Shown in pieces: positions 46,401-55,638 of a stretch of DNA of 64,000 nucleotides. The first letter of the stretch is position 1. Each line of letters opens with the position of its first letter. The notes beneath the pieces were generated by a model, which was given only the letters and a program-made list of their open reading frames with translations, did no database searches and was not told the origin of the DNA. A program made the translations under genes and the position numbers. The stretch comes from Streptomyces sp. NBC_01314 (GTDB lineage: Bacteria; Actinomycetota; Actinomycetes; Streptomycetales; Streptomycetaceae). Location: positions 4,216,001 to 4,280,000 of the forward strand of contig NZ_CP108394.1 of NCBI RefSeq assembly GCF_041435215.1. The letters are read 5' to 3'.

Positions 46401-47009
46401 GTGAGCCCCATCCCGGCCCAGCCCCCGGCAGGGCCCCGCCCGATGCGAGCCGACGCCCGCCGCAACCGCGACCGCCTGCTCACAGAGGCCCGCCTCGCCT
46501 TCGCGGCCCACGGCACCACCGCCTCGCTCGAGGACATCGCCCGCCGAGCGGACGTGGGCATCGGCACCCTCTACCGCCACTTCCCCAACCGCCAGGCCCT
46601 CCTGAGCGCGGTCTTCGAGGAAGCCGTCGGCGACCTGCTGGCCCGGGCGCGGGAGCAGCTCGAAGCGGCCCGACCCTGCACCGCACTCGTCTCCTGGCTG
46701 CGCGACATCATCACCCACGCGGGCGAATACCGAGGCCTCGCCCAGGCCCTGATGACGGTCTCCTACGCGGACTCCCGCGCCGCGGACGAGGACCCCTCGG
46801 ACCTGGCCCGGTGCTGCGCCCCCATCCGAGAGGCGGGCACCGCCCTCCTCCGGCGGGCGCAGCACGCCCACGCCGTACGCGACGACGTGTCCATCGGCGA
46901 CCTGCTCCAGCTCACCCACGCGATCGCGCTGGCGGCCGAGGAAACCCCGGACGACCCGGAGTTGGCCGACCGCCTGCTGACGTTGACCGTGCGCGGCCTG
47001 AAGCCGTGA
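46401..47009 (+). CDS. TetR family transcriptional regulator
   Basis: 202 aa from GTG 46401. The N-terminal TetR helix-turn-helix is standard: RDRLLTEARLAFAAHGTTASLEDIARRADVGIGTLYRHFPNRQALL. The ligand domain has the form common in Streptomyces TetR repressors of transporters (LVSWLRDIITHAGEYRGLAQALM). It follows accA2 on the same strand but is separated by a strong terminator and has its own start region. Targets unknown; no adjacent transporter gene. Confidence 0.9.
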   Translation: MSPIPAQPPAGPRPMRADARRNRDRLLTEARLAFAAHGTTASLEDIARRADVGIGTLYRHFPNRQALLSAVFEEAVGDLLARAREQLEAARPCTALVSWLRDIITHAGEYRGLAQALMTVSYADSRAADEDPSDLARCCAPIREAGTALLRRAQHAHAVRDDVSIGDLLQLTHAIALAAEETPDDPELADRLLTLTVRGLKP

Positions 47010-47076
47010 CGGGCGCGAAGCCCCTGCCGGCCTGACCGGCGGGCAACCGGCCGACATGACCGCCGAGAAACCCCGG

Positions 47077-47180
47077 CGGACGTACGCGCGGCACTGCCCG
47101 AACGGCGGACGTACGCGCGGCGCTACCCAGGCAGCGAACGTACGCGCGGCGCTACCCGGACGTACGTGCGCGGTGCTACC
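47077..47180. repeat. Four imperfect copies of an ACGTACGCGCGGC repeat
   Basis: Copies start at 47077, 47106, 47135 and 47157 (spacing 29, 29, 22), each beginning CGGACGTACG or CGAACGTACG and continuing CGCGGCGCTACCC. They fill the gap between the convergent TetR and DeoR genes, and the last copy overlaps the DeoR stop. Confidence 0.75.
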
Positions 47181-48156
47181 GGCGCCGCAGGTCCGCGACG
47201 CGGGCCGCTCGCTCCCGCTCCCGGTCACCGGCCGACGGCTGCTCCCCCAGGACCGTGGCGGTGCGCAACTGTGGCGCCGTGCCGTGGACCTGGTTGCGGC
47301 GGGGTCCCGGAAGGGGCACGTCCCGGCGCGAGTGGCGCGCCGGGACGGGATCGCCTCCCGTACCACCGCCACTCGCCGCCCCGGCCACCGCGATCTGCAC
47401 GCCCTGATCGGCCAGGGCCTGCAACTCGGTGACCGCGCGGTCGTCGTGGCCGGGCGGGTCGTCGGTGACCAGCCGGGTGATCACGTCGGTCGGCACCGTC
47501 TGGAACATCGTGTCGGTGCCGAGTTTGGTGTGATCGGCGAGGACGACGACCTCGGCGGCGGCCTGGACCAGCGCGCGGTCGACGGACGCCGACAGCATGT
47601 TGGACGTGGACAGGCCGCGCTCTGCGGTCAGTCCACTCCCGGAGAGGAAGGCCTTGGAGACACGCAGCCCCTGGAGGGACTGCTCGGCGCCGGAGCCGAC
47701 CAGGGCGTAGTTGGAACCGCGCAGGGTGCCGCCGGTCATCACGACCTCCACACGGTTGGCATGGGCCAACGCCTGGGCCACCAACAGGGAGTTGGTGACG
47801 ACGGTCAGCCCGGGGACCCGCGCGAGCCGGCGTGCCAGCTCCTGCGTGGTGGTCCCCGCCCCGACCACGATGGCCTCGCCCTCTTCGACGAAGCTCGCGG
47901 CGAGGTCGGCGATGGCCGTCTTCTCGGCGGTCGCGAGATGAGATTTCTGCGGAAAGCCGGACTCTCGCGTGAACCCGCCCGGCAATACCGCACCGCCGTG
48001 CCGGCGGTCGAGGAGTCCTTCTGCCTCCAGAGCGCGCACGTCCCGCCGTACGGTCACTTCGGAGGTCTGGACGACGCGAGCGAGCTCACGGAGCGACACG
48101 GCTCCGTTGGCCCGCACCATTTCGAGGATCAATTGACGACGTTCTGCAGCGAACAC
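47176..48156 (-). CDS. DeoR family transcriptional regulator
   Basis: 326 aa from GTG 48156. DeoR-type helix-turn-helix at the N-terminus (ERRQLILEMVRANGAVSLRELARVVQTSEVTVRRDVRALEAEGLLDR followed by RHGGAVL). The C-terminal sugar-phosphate isomerase-like sensor domain includes VGAGTTTQELARRLA, VVTNSLLVAQALA and LADHTKLG. Such repressors usually respond to a phosphorylated sugar. Its place next to nucleoside-catabolism genes makes (deoxy)ribose phosphate a reasonable ligand (inference). The C-terminal 60 residues are arginine-rich and low in conserved motifs. No clear SD before the start. Confidence 0.87.
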   Translation of the reverse strand: MFAAERRQLILEMVRANGAVSLRELARVVQTSEVTVRRDVRALEAEGLLDRRHGGAVLPGGFTRESGFPQKSHLATAEKTAIADLAASFVEEGEAIVVGAGTTTQELARRLARVPGLTVVTNSLLVAQALAHANRVEVVMTGGTLRGSNYALVGSGAEQSLQGLRVSKAFLSGSGLTAERGLSTSNMLSASVDRALVQAAAEVVVLADHTKLGTDTMFQTVPTDVITRLVTDDPPGHDDRAVTELQALADQGVQIAVAGAASGGGTGGDPVPARHSRRDVPLPGPRRNQVHGTAPQLRTATVLGEQPSAGDRERERAARVADLRRR

Positions 48157-48286
48157 GAAACTGACAGTAACGCCAACGACCATCTGCTTTCAGCAGTTTG
48201 CGCCGAATAGCAGAAGTTGTTCGCACGGTGAGGCGAGAAGTGATATAGGGGCCATCCGGGACGGAAGCCGCCAGTCGGTCGTCCGA

Positions 48287-48351
48287 CCCCGTCGCTAAAC
48301 CCCGTCGTCAAACGCCGTCGTCAGACGCCGTCGTCAGACGCCGTCGCCGGA
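48287..48351. repeat. Five 13-bp tandem repeats covering the lpdA stop
   Basis: Units at 48287, 48300, 48313, 48326 and 48339 with consensus CGCCGTCGTCAGA. The third and fourth are identical. The lpdA stop codon (48334-48336) lies inside unit four, so the last few residues of LpdA are encoded by repeat DNA. Confidence 0.9.
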
Positions 48352-49782
48352 CTTGCGGGTGTGGAGCTGGCGCGCGACCTCGGCGATCGAACCCGACAGG
48401 GACGGGTAGACGGTGAACGCGTTCGCGATCTGTTCGACGGTCAGGTTGTTGTCGACCGCGATCGAGATGGGGTGGATCAGCTCCGAGGCGCGCGGGGAGA
48501 CCACGACACCGCCCACCACGATGCCGGTGCCCGGCCGGCAGAAGATCTTGACGAAGCCGTCCCGGATGCCCTGCATCTTGGCGCGCGGGTTGCGCAGCAG
48601 CGGCAGCTTCACCCCGACGGCGTCGATGGCCCCGGCGTCCAGGTCGGCCTGGGTGTAGCCGACGGTGGCGATCTCGGGGTCGGTGAAGACGTTGGACGAC
48701 ACGGTCTTCAGGTTCAGCGGGGCCACGGCGTCGCCGAGGAAGTGGTACATGGCGATACGGCCCTGCATGGCGGCCACGGAGGCGAGCGCGAAGACACCGG
48801 TCACGTCACCTGCGGCGTACACGCCGGGCGCACTCGTCCGGGAAACCTTGTCGGTCCAGATGTGCCCGGACTCCTTGACCTTGACCCCGGCCTCCTCCAG
48901 GCCCATCCCCGCGCTGTTGGGGATGGCGCCGACGGCCATCAGACAGTGCGAGCCGCTGATCACCCGTCCGTCCGCGAGCGTCACCTCGACCCGGTCCCCC
49001 ACCCGCTTGGCGGACTGGGCGCGGGAGCGCGCCATGACGTTCATGCCACGCCGCCGGAACACGTCCTCCAGGACTTCGGCAGCGTCCGGGTCCTCACCCG
49101 GCAGCACGCGATCACGGCTGGATACGAGCGTGACACGCGACCCGAGCGCCTGATAGGCACCGGCGAACTCGGCACCGGTCACACCGGACCCGACCACGAT
49201 CAGCTCTTCGGGCAGCTCGTCGAGGTCGTAGACCTGCGTCCAGTTGAGGATCCGCTCCCCGTCGGGCTGCGCGTCGGGCACCTCACGCGGATGAGCGCCG
49301 GTGGCGATGAGTACGGCGTCGGCGGTCAGCGTCTCCTCGGACCCGTCGGCGGCGCGCACCACGACCTTGCGCGACCCGTCGAGATCCTGCTGCCCCTGCA
49401 GCCGCCCGCGCCCGCGCATGACCCGCGCGCCGGCGCGCGTCACCGAGGCCGTGATGTCGTGCGACTGCGCCAGCGCGAGCCGCTTCACACGCCGGTTGAC
49501 CTTGCCGAGGTCCACCCCGACGACACGCGCGGGCGTGTCGATGTGCGGAGTGTCGTCGGCGACGATGATCCCCAGTTCCTCGTACGAGGAGTCGAAGGTC
49601 GTCATCACCTCGGCCGTCGCGATGAGGGTCTTCGACGGCACGCAGTCGGTCAGCACCGACGCCCCGCCCAGACCGTCGCAGTCCACGACGGTCACCTCCG
49701 CGCCGAGCTGCGCGGCCACCAGCGCCGCTTCATAGCCGCCGGGTCCGCCACCGATGATCACGATCCGAGTCACGTACTCCAT
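48334..49782 (-). CDS. lpdA: LpdA-like flavoprotein NAD(P)H:quinone reductase
   Basis: 482 aa. Two Rossmann motifs (IVIIGGGPGGYEAALVAAQLG for FAD and LIVVGSGVTGAEFAGAYQALG for NAD(P)H), APGVYAAGDVTG and the C-terminal dimerisation domain are those of the dihydrolipoamide dehydrogenase family. The redox site, however, reads ASVLTDCVPSK. Only one of the two active-site cysteines is present, so disulfide reduction is not possible. M. tuberculosis LpdA (a quinone reductase) shares this feature, hence the call. GTG 49773, preceded by GGAG, is an alternative start. Its 3' end runs into a 13-bp tandem array. Confidence 0.85.
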   Translation of the reverse strand: MEYVTRIVIIGGGPGGYEAALVAAQLGAEVTVVDCDGLGGASVLTDCVPSKTLIATAEVMTTFDSSYEELGIIVADDTPHIDTPARVVGVDLGKVNRRVKRLALAQSHDITASVTRAGARVMRGRGRLQGQQDLDGSRKVVVRAADGSEETLTADAVLIATGAHPREVPDAQPDGERILNWTQVYDLDELPEELIVVGSGVTGAEFAGAYQALGSRVTLVSSRDRVLPGEDPDAAEVLEDVFRRRGMNVMARSRAQSAKRVGDRVEVTLADGRVISGSHCLMAVGAIPNSAGMGLEEAGVKVKESGHIWTDKVSRTSAPGVYAAGDVTGVFALASVAAMQGRIAMYHFLGDAVAPLNLKTVSSNVFTDPEIATVGYTQADLDAGAIDAVGVKLPLLRNPRAKMQGIRDGFVKIFCRPGTGIVVGGVVVSPRASELIHPISIAVDNNLTVEQIANAFTVYPSLSGSIAEVARQLHTRKSGDGV

Positions 49783-49949
49783 TGTCCCGTACGACGGCCG
49801 ATGCCACCGCGCCGGGGTACGGGGTCCCGCAGGGGGCTGCGGGGAAACCGCTCGACCAGCCACGACACACGCGCACCCGCCAACGCGCCGAGCCCCGGAG
49901 CCATCAGACGCCCGGCCCTGCGGGCGGAGCGCTCCCGTACCCTCTCCCC

Positions 49950-50387
49950 ATGTCGCTCTACGCCGCCTACGCTGGCAACATGGACTCGCGCCTGATGTCC
50001 CGCCGGGCCCCCCACTCCCCGCTGCGCGCAACCGGCTGGCTGAACGACTGGCGGCTGACCTTCGGCGGCGAACACATGGGCTGGGAGGGCGCGCTGGCCA
50101 CGGTCGTCGAGGCGCCGCGCTCGCAGGTCTTCGTGGCGCTGTACGACATCGCCCCCATGGACGAGGACGCGATGGACCGCTGGGTCGGCGTCGGTCTGGA
50201 CATATACCGCCGGATGCGGGTCCGCGTACACACCCTGGACGGCGAGGAAGCGGCCTGGGTCTACGTCCTCAACGGCTACGAGGGCGGCCTGCCCTCGGCC
50301 CGCTACCTGGGCGAGGTCGCGGACGCGGCGGAGTCGGCGGGCGCGCCCCACGACTACGTGATGGAACTGCGCAAACGCCCCTGCTGA
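49950..50387 (+). CDS. Gamma-glutamylcyclotransferase-like protein
   Basis: 145 aa from ATG 49950. The GGCT fold is indicated by SLYAAYAGNMDSRLMSRRAPHSP (the Y-x-x-N loop) and TFGGEHMGWEGALATVVEAP, with VFVALYDIAPMDEDAMDRWVGV containing the acidic catalytic region. Members act on gamma-glutamyl amino acids or gamma-glutamylamines; the substrate here is unknown. CGTACCCT ends 8 bases before the ATG with no SD, consistent with a leaderless mRNA. Confidence 0.8.
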   Translation: MSLYAAYAGNMDSRLMSRRAPHSPLRATGWLNDWRLTFGGEHMGWEGALATVVEAPRSQVFVALYDIAPMDEDAMDRWVGVGLDIYRRMRVRVHTLDGEEAAWVYVLNGYEGGLPSARYLGEVADAAESAGAPHDYVMELRKRPC

Positions 50388-50480
50388 GGGAGTCGGTCAG
50401 GGGGCTGCGAGGCACGTCGCGCGCCCGGACCCGCTGTCGGAAACGACAAGACAACGATCCCGATCCGGTGAGCTCATCAT

Positions 50481-50492
50481 CTACGCGCGTAG
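50481..50492. promoter_or_regulatory. deo-type operator upstream of purine nucleoside phosphorylase
   Basis: Perfect palindrome CTACGCGCGTAG, 24 bases before the GTG start. GGATAC (50502-50507), 10 bases before the start, fits the -10 of a leaderless transcript. The same 12-mer stands before deoC (56494-56505). Confidence 0.65.
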
Positions 50493-50516
50493 GCTGGAAC
50501 CGGATACCCTCGTCGC

Positions 50517-51341
50517 GTGAACGCATCTCTTCTTCCGGACGACATCCAGGGCGACCCGTACGCCGCCGCCGACGCCGCCGCCGCGCGCCTGCGCGAGCTG
50601 ACGGGCGCCGAGACCCACGACGTCGCGCTTGTGATGGGCTCCGGCTGGGCCCCGGCCGTGGACGCGCTCGGCGCCCCCGAGGCCGAGTTCCAGGTCACCG
50701 AGCTGCCCGGCTTCCCGCCGTCGGCGGTCGAGGGCCACGGCGGCAAGGTCCGCTCGTACAAGATCGGTGACAAGCGCGCGCTCGTCTTCCTGGGCCGCAC
50801 CCACTACTACGAGGGCCGCGGTGTCGCCGCCGTCGCGCACGGGGTCCGTACCGCCGTCGCCGCCGGTGTGAAGACGATCGTCCTCACCAACGGCTGCGGC
50901 GGTCTCCGCGAGGGCATGCGTCCCGGCCAGCCGGTCCTGATCAGCGACCATCTGAACCTGACGGCGGCGTCGCCGATCGTCGGCGCGAACTTCGTCGACC
51001 TCACGGACCTCTACTCCCCGCGCCTGCGCGCCCTGTGCAAGGAGATCGACCCCTCGTTCGAGGAGGGCGTCTACGCGCAGTTCACGGGCCCCCACTACGA
51101 GACCCCGGCGGAGATCCGCATGGCCCGCGTCATCGGCGCGGACCTGGTCGGCATGTCCACGGTCCTGGAGGCCATCGCGGCCCGCGAGGCCGGCGCCGAG
51201 GTCCTGGGCATCTCCCTGGTGACGAACCTGGCGGCCGGTATGACGGGCGAGCCCCTGAACCACGAAGAGGTCCTGCAGGCGGGCCGCGACTCGGCGACGC
51301 GCATGGGCGCGCTGCTGACGCAGGTGCTGGACCGGCTGTAG
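50517..51341 (+). CDS. Purine-nucleoside phosphorylase (trimeric type)
   Basis: 274 aa from GTG 50517. Class II (trimeric) PNP motifs: LVMGSGWAP (phosphate loop), [46 protein letters not shown] and the base-site segment [15 protein letters not shown]...SLVTNLAAG. It splits purine (deoxy)nucleosides with phosphate into base and (deoxy)ribose-1-phosphate. It has its own operator-containing promoter and is followed by the phosphomutase gene that would use the sugar phosphate. Confidence 0.93.
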   Translation: MNASLLPDDIQGDPYAAADAAAARLRELTGAETHDVALVMGSGWAPAVDALGAPEAEFQVTELPGFPPSAVEGHGGKVRSYKIGDKRALVFLGRTHYYEGRGVAAVAHGVRTAVAAGVKTIVLTNGCGGLREGMRPGQPVLISDHLNLTAASPIVGANFVDLTDLYSPRLRALCKEIDPSFEEGVYAQFTGPHYETPAEIRMARVIGADLVGMSTVLEAIAAREAGAEVLGISLVTNLAAGMTGEPLNHEEVLQAGRDSATRMGALLTQVLDRL

Positions 51342-51398
51342 CACCCACGAGCCCGGGAGTTCGGTTCGTTGGCGAGTGCGGGTTCGTCGTGGTGGTTC

Positions 51399-51475
51399 GC
51401 GCAGTTCCCCGCGCCCCTGAAAAGCAGCGGCTGTGCCCCGTGCTTTTCGTCTTCTGGGGCGCAGGAAACTGCGCG
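51399..51475. terminator. Hairpin of the GGGGCGCGGGGAAC family after the phosphorylase gene
   Basis: Arms 51399-51418 and 51456-51475 pair with 2 mismatches in 20. It lies 58 bases after the stop. Confidence 0.75.
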
Positions 51476-51894
51476 ACCAGCCCCCGCCCACCCGCGGACG
51501 AAGAACTCACCGTTCCTGTGGACCGAGCGGGAGTGAGTCCGTTCAGCCGCGCGCCCCGAACGGTCCTGGGCGAGTTGGTCCCCGGCGTATTCGACCCCGA
51601 TTGGCGACACGCATCCTGTGCGTGGTCCGGGCCCGGGCGTCCCAGATCGCACGATCACACCAACCCGAACGGCCCAGGACACCGCAAGCCCGGAAACCGA
51701 CCACCACACCATCGAGCCGACTCGACCTCACACGCACTCCTTGGCAAGCAGCCAATACCCCCGGGGTCGAAGCGGCAGCGCCCCTGGGGACAGGGACGGG
51801 TAGGGGCGGCGGGGGCGAGGACAATCGGACCCGCACCCCGCACCTCCCGGGTCCTCAGGGACCCGCACGAACAAAGAACGAGAGGTTGACCCCC
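51476..51894. repeat. Long gap before the phosphomutase gene with a CGGGGTCGAAG repeat
   Basis: No gene is seen. The stretch around 51762-51822 (CCCCGGGGTCGAAGCGGC...GCCCCTGGGG...GGGTAGGGGCGGCGGGGGC) is a second copy of the element near 32504-32535 and can form a hairpin. The phosphomutase promoter must lie in the last ~70 bases or the gene must be read through from upstream. Confidence 0.5.
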
Positions 51895-53526
51895 GTGCAC
51901 GACGACCTGATCGCCCGCGCCAAGGCGTGGCTGGCCGAGGATCCCGACCCGGAGACCCGGGACGAACTCGGCAGGCTGATCGACGCGGCGGACACGGCGG
52001 AGCTGACCGCCCGTTTCTCCGGCACCCTCCAGTTCGGCACCGCGGGCCTGCGCGGCGAACTCGGCGCCGGCCCCATGCGGATGAACCGCTCGGTCGTCAT
52101 CCGCGCCGCCGCGGGCCTCGCCGCGTATCTGAACAAGAAGGGCGCCACCGGCGGCCTCGTCGTCATCGGCTACGACGCCCGCCACAAGTCCGCCGACTTC
52201 GCCCGTGACACGGCAGCCGTGATGACCGGTGCGGGCCTGCGCGCGGCCGTCCTCCCCCGCCCCCTCCCCACGCCCGTCCTGGCCTTCGCCATAAGGCACC
52301 TGGGCGCGGTCGCCGGCGTGGAGGTCACCGCCAGCCACAACCCGCCGCGCGACAACGGCTACAAGGTCTACCTGGGCGACGGCTCGCAGATCGTGCCCCC
52401 GGCCGACGCCGGGATCGCGGCCGAGATCGACGCCGTACGGTCCCTCGACGACGTCCCCCGCCCCGACGTCGGCTGGGACACCCTCGACGACAGCGTCCTG
52501 GACGCCTATCTGGCCCGTACGGACGCGGTCCTCGCGCCCGGCTCCCCCCGCACCGCCCGCACGGTCTACACGGCCATGCACGGCGTCGGCAGGGACACCC
52601 TGCTCGCGGCCTTCGCGCGCGCGGGCTTCCCGGAGCCCGTCCTCGTCGCCGAGCAGGCGGACCCGGACCCGGACTTCCCGACGGTCGCCTTCCCCAACCC
52701 GGAGGAGCCCGGCGCGATGGACCTCGCCTTCGCGAAGGCCCACGAGACGGACCCCGACCTGATCGTCGCGAACGACCCCGACGCCGACCGCTGCGCCGCG
52801 GCGGTCAAGGACGGCGCCGACTGGCGGATGCTGCGCGGCGACGAGGTGGGCGCGCTCCTCGCCACCCATCTGGTCGCGCGCGGAGTGCGGGGCACGTTCG
52901 CCGAGTCCATCGTCTCCTCCTCCCTCCTCGGCCGTATCGCCGAGAAGGCGGGCCTCCCCTACGAGGAGACCCTCACCGGCTTCAAGTGGATCGCCCGCGT
53001 CGAGAACCTGCGCTACGGCTACGAGGAGGCCCTCGGCTACTGCGTCGACCCCGAGGGCGTCCGCGACAAGGACGGCATCACGGCGGCCCTCCTCATCACG
53101 GAACTCGCCTCGCAGCTGAAGGAGGAGGGCCGCACCCTCCTCGACCTGCTGGACGACATCGCCGTCGAGCACGGCCTGCACGCCACCGACCAGCTCTCGG
53201 TCCGCGTCCAGGACCTCTCCCTCATCGCCCGCGCGATGGAGCGGCTCCGCGAGCGGCCCCCGACCGCCCTCGCCGGCCTGGCCGTCACCAGGGCCGAGGA
53301 TCTGACGCGGGGCACGGACAGGCTCCCGCCCACGGACGGCCTGCGCTACACCCTCGACGGTGCCCGTGTGATCGTCCGCCCCAGCGGCACGGAACCCAAG
53401 CTGAAGTGCTACCTGGAGGTCGTGGTGCCGGTCGCCGACCACGCCGGTCTCCCGGAGGCCCGCACGAAGGCGGCCGGTCTGCTCGCCGGAATCAAGCGGG
53501 ACCTGTCGGCGGCGGCGGGCATCTGA
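51895..53526 (+). CDS. PGM2-type phosphohexo/pentomutase
   Basis: 543 aa from GTG 51895 (GAGAGG SD). Alpha-D-phosphohexomutase family: the phosphoserine is in TASHNPPRDNGYKVY, the metal loop is DPDADRCAAA, the sugar loop is GFKWIARVENLRYGYEEALGY and the phosphate-binding RPSGTEPKLK is near the C-terminus. The N-terminal FGTAGLRGELGAGPMRMN matches the PGM2 subgroup, whose members act as phosphopentomutases. Next to PNP and deoC this suggests conversion of (deoxy)ribose-1-P to the 5-phosphate. Automatic pipelines tend to call it phosphomannomutase/phosphoglucomutase. Confidence 0.88.
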   Translation: MHDDLIARAKAWLAEDPDPETRDELGRLIDAADTAELTARFSGTLQFGTAGLRGELGAGPMRMNRSVVIRAAAGLAAYLNKKGATGGLVVIGYDARHKSADFARDTAAVMTGAGLRAAVLPRPLPTPVLAFAIRHLGAVAGVEVTASHNPPRDNGYKVYLGDGSQIVPPADAGIAAEIDAVRSLDDVPRPDVGWDTLDDSVLDAYLARTDAVLAPGSPRTARTVYTAMHGVGRDTLLAAFARAGFPEPVLVAEQADPDPDFPTVAFPNPEEPGAMDLAFAKAHETDPDLIVANDPDADRCAAAVKDGADWRMLRGDEVGALLATHLVARGVRGTFAESIVSSSLLGRIAEKAGLPYEETLTGFKWIARVENLRYGYEEALGYCVDPEGVRDKDGITAALLITELASQLKEEGRTLLDLLDDIAVEHGLHATDQLSVRVQDLSLIARAMERLRERPPTALAGLAVTRAEDLTRGTDRLPPTDGLRYTLDGARVIVRPSGTEPKLKCYLEVVVPVADHAGLPEARTKAAGLLAGIKRDLSAAAGI

Positions 53527-53555
53527 CCGCTCCCCACCCCTTCCGTACGCACGGA

Positions 53556-53593
53556 GGCCCTGGCCGGATCACCACTGATCACCGGCCGGGGCC
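53556..53593. terminator. Bidirectional hairpin between the phosphomutase and the membrane protein gene
   Basis: GGCCCTGGCCGG / CCGGCCGGGGCC, 12-bp stem with one mismatch and a 14-base loop in a convergent gap. Confidence 0.75.
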
Positions 53594-53618
53594 TGCGGAT
53601 GTGCGGACCGGAGACCGG

Positions 53619-55400
53619 TTACGGCAACAGCACCAGCGCCGCCGCCCACACCACGGCCAGCACCACACCCAGCGGCCAGAGCGGCCTCCCCCGGCCGCTG
53701 TACTCCCCTTCGGGCCGCAGCGCGGGCTCCCGCCACATGGCGGTGATCTCGGCGGCGGTCCTCTCGTACGGGTGGACCAGGCGCAGCTTCCGCTCCAGCC
53801 CTCGCCAGCGCTCCGCCCGGACGGACCAGGCCGTGAACGACTCCTGGCTGCTGTCCACCGTCAGGACGGTACCGGCGCACCGGACGGTCATGAGGTGGTC
53901 CCACTCGATGTGCCGGGTCCGGCTCCAGCCGCTCAGCCACAGGCCCGAGCGGTCGGCCGTGATGCGCCAGGCCAGCATCTGGGGCAGCACCAGGACTCCG
54001 AAGACGCCGATGGCGCCACCGAGGACGTACTGCGTCAGCCCGTCCGGGTACAGCCCGACGGCGGCGACCGCGGCGATCATGAAGAGGGCGGCGGTCCAGT
54101 CGGCCCACCCCGCCCGCCAGCGCCGTACGGCTACCGGCTCGTCGCCCAGCCGCGCCCTGCTCTCCGTGACGGCCCTGGCACGCAGCTCCTCGTGGACCGT
54201 GCTCCGTCTCGCCCTGACCCGCTGCGCGGCGCCCCAACGCCGTACGGCCCGGTCGGACAGGGGTCGCACCGGCCCGCTCGACGACTCGACGATCAGTTCC
54301 GCGGGCGAACCACCCGCGTCCTCGGCCCCGTCGGTGCCGTCCGGCTCTCCCGGCTTCTCCAGGTCCACCGGCCCCTGGTACTCCGTCTCCTCCGGCTTCT
54401 CCGCCGCGCTGACGATCACGATCTCGGCGCCCTCGTGGGGCGGCCCGTACAGCACGGCCTCGCGCAGAGGGCCGGGCTGTTCGTCGTCATCGCCGACGTC
54501 CTCGACGGCGTCGAGGAGTTCGTCCCGCTCCTCCCGGCCGATGCGTTCCTCGACCTCCTCGTCGCTGTCGTCGTACCACTCCTCGGCCGCGACGGTGAAC
54601 AGCGGCCGCAGTGCGTCCGCGTCGTCGGCGGCGAAGACCTCGGCGTCCCCGTCGGCGCCGTCGCGTACGAGCACCCGCAGCACCGGCACGGGGCCGCCCC
54701 GCAGCGCGGCGGCCCGGCGGCGCCCCAGCCACCCGGAGAGCAGTGTGGTGAGCCCCCAGCCGACGACGAACCATCCGACGAGCGTGACCTCGTGCCGGTC
54801 GGTGGCGACGTCCCAGCCGGAGGCGAGGGAGAGCAGCCCCGCTCCGAGTGCGGTCAGCACGAAGCCGAGCCCCATGAGGAAGCGGCCTCGCCGCAACGGT
54901 CCCGCCTCGTCCGGCACCGTGGCGGTCGCCCCCTCGGCAGCCGCCAGGGCCCACTGCCGCTGGAGCCTGCGCTTGCTCAGCCGGATTTCGGCCACGGCCC
55001 AGGTGCAGGTCACGGCGGTGAGGCCCAGCAGGGTCGGCACATCGTGCGATTTCCCGTACCAGCTCAGCAGGAGCAGGAGCGCGGGCGCCGAGAACCGTAC
55101 GACCTCGGGCCTGACCAGGGTCCACACCAGTTGCAGCGGGACCAGCACGGCGAGGGCGGCGGGCACCTCCGCGAAGTTCGCCAGCCAGAAGCCGACGATC
55201 AGGCCGCCCGGGACCACGGCGAGGAGGTGCAGGGGGCGTGTCCGGGTCGGCACCCAGACGGGCGGCCGGGTCCGCGCCCAGGCCTCCAGCTTCTCCCCGG
55301 TCCAGGCGACGCAGCCCTCGGGCACGGCGGTCGCGGGCAGCCGGCGCGGGGGTGGGAGCGGGGACCCGGGCCGAGGCCGGGGCTCAAGGTTCGTACTCAT
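53619..55400 (-). CDS. Large multi-pass membrane protein, function unknown
   Basis: 593 aa. About eight hydrophobic helices in three groups: PLHLLAVVPGGLIVGFWLA and following (55-150), GRFLMGLGFVLTALGAGLLSL and VGWFVVGWGLTTLLSGWL (about 175-230), and two more near 450-490 plus one at the C-terminus. Between them lies a long acidic, Glu/Asp-rich cytoplasmic loop. A region after residue 490 (WRITADRSGLWLSGWSRTRHIEWDHLMTVRCAG) looks like a bacterial PH-like domain, as in the adjacent gene. No enzyme motif. It shares its direction with the PH-domain gene, 238 bases away. Confidence 0.7.
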   Translation of the reverse strand: MSTNLEPRPRPGSPLPPPRRLPATAVPEGCVAWTGEKLEAWARTRPPVWVPTRTRPLHLLAVVPGGLIVGFWLANFAEVPAALAVLVPLQLVWTLVRPEVVRFSAPALLLLLSWYGKSHDVPTLLGLTAVTCTWAVAEIRLSKRRLQRQWALAAAEGATATVPDEAGPLRRGRFLMGLGFVLTALGAGLLSLASGWDVATDRHEVTLVGWFVVGWGLTTLLSGWLGRRRAAALRGGPVPVLRVLVRDGADGDAEVFAADDADALRPLFTVAAEEWYDDSDEEVEERIGREERDELLDAVEDVGDDDEQPGPLREAVLYGPPHEGAEIVIVSAAEKPEETEYQGPVDLEKPGEPDGTDGAEDAGGSPAELIVESSSGPVRPLSDRAVRRWGAAQRVRARRSTVHEELRARAVTESRARLGDEPVAVRRWRAGWADWTAALFMIAAVAAVGLYPDGLTQYVLGGAIGVFGVLVLPQMLAWRITADRSGLWLSGWSRTRHIEWDHLMTVRCAGTVLTVDSSQESFTAWSVRAERWRGLERKLRLVHPYERTAAEITAMWREPALRPEGEYSGRGRPLWPLGVVLAVVWAAALVLLP

Positions 55401-55638
55401 CGTTCTGTGGACACTCCGGCCGCCGTCGTGGTTACGCCGTTCGTCGCGCGCGATCCGACGCGATCCAAGCGGACCAAGCTGTGAAGGCGGGACGCACGGG
55501 CACGTTCTGGCCCAACGAGCCCTTGGTCAAGGGCGGTTTGGGTTCTCGCATGCTCCCGGACGTCTCGTCCGGCGCGTTTCAGGCCACCATAGAACAGATG
55601 TCCTGAGCCGTTTCCTGAAAGAGCCCGGCAGAGCGAGG

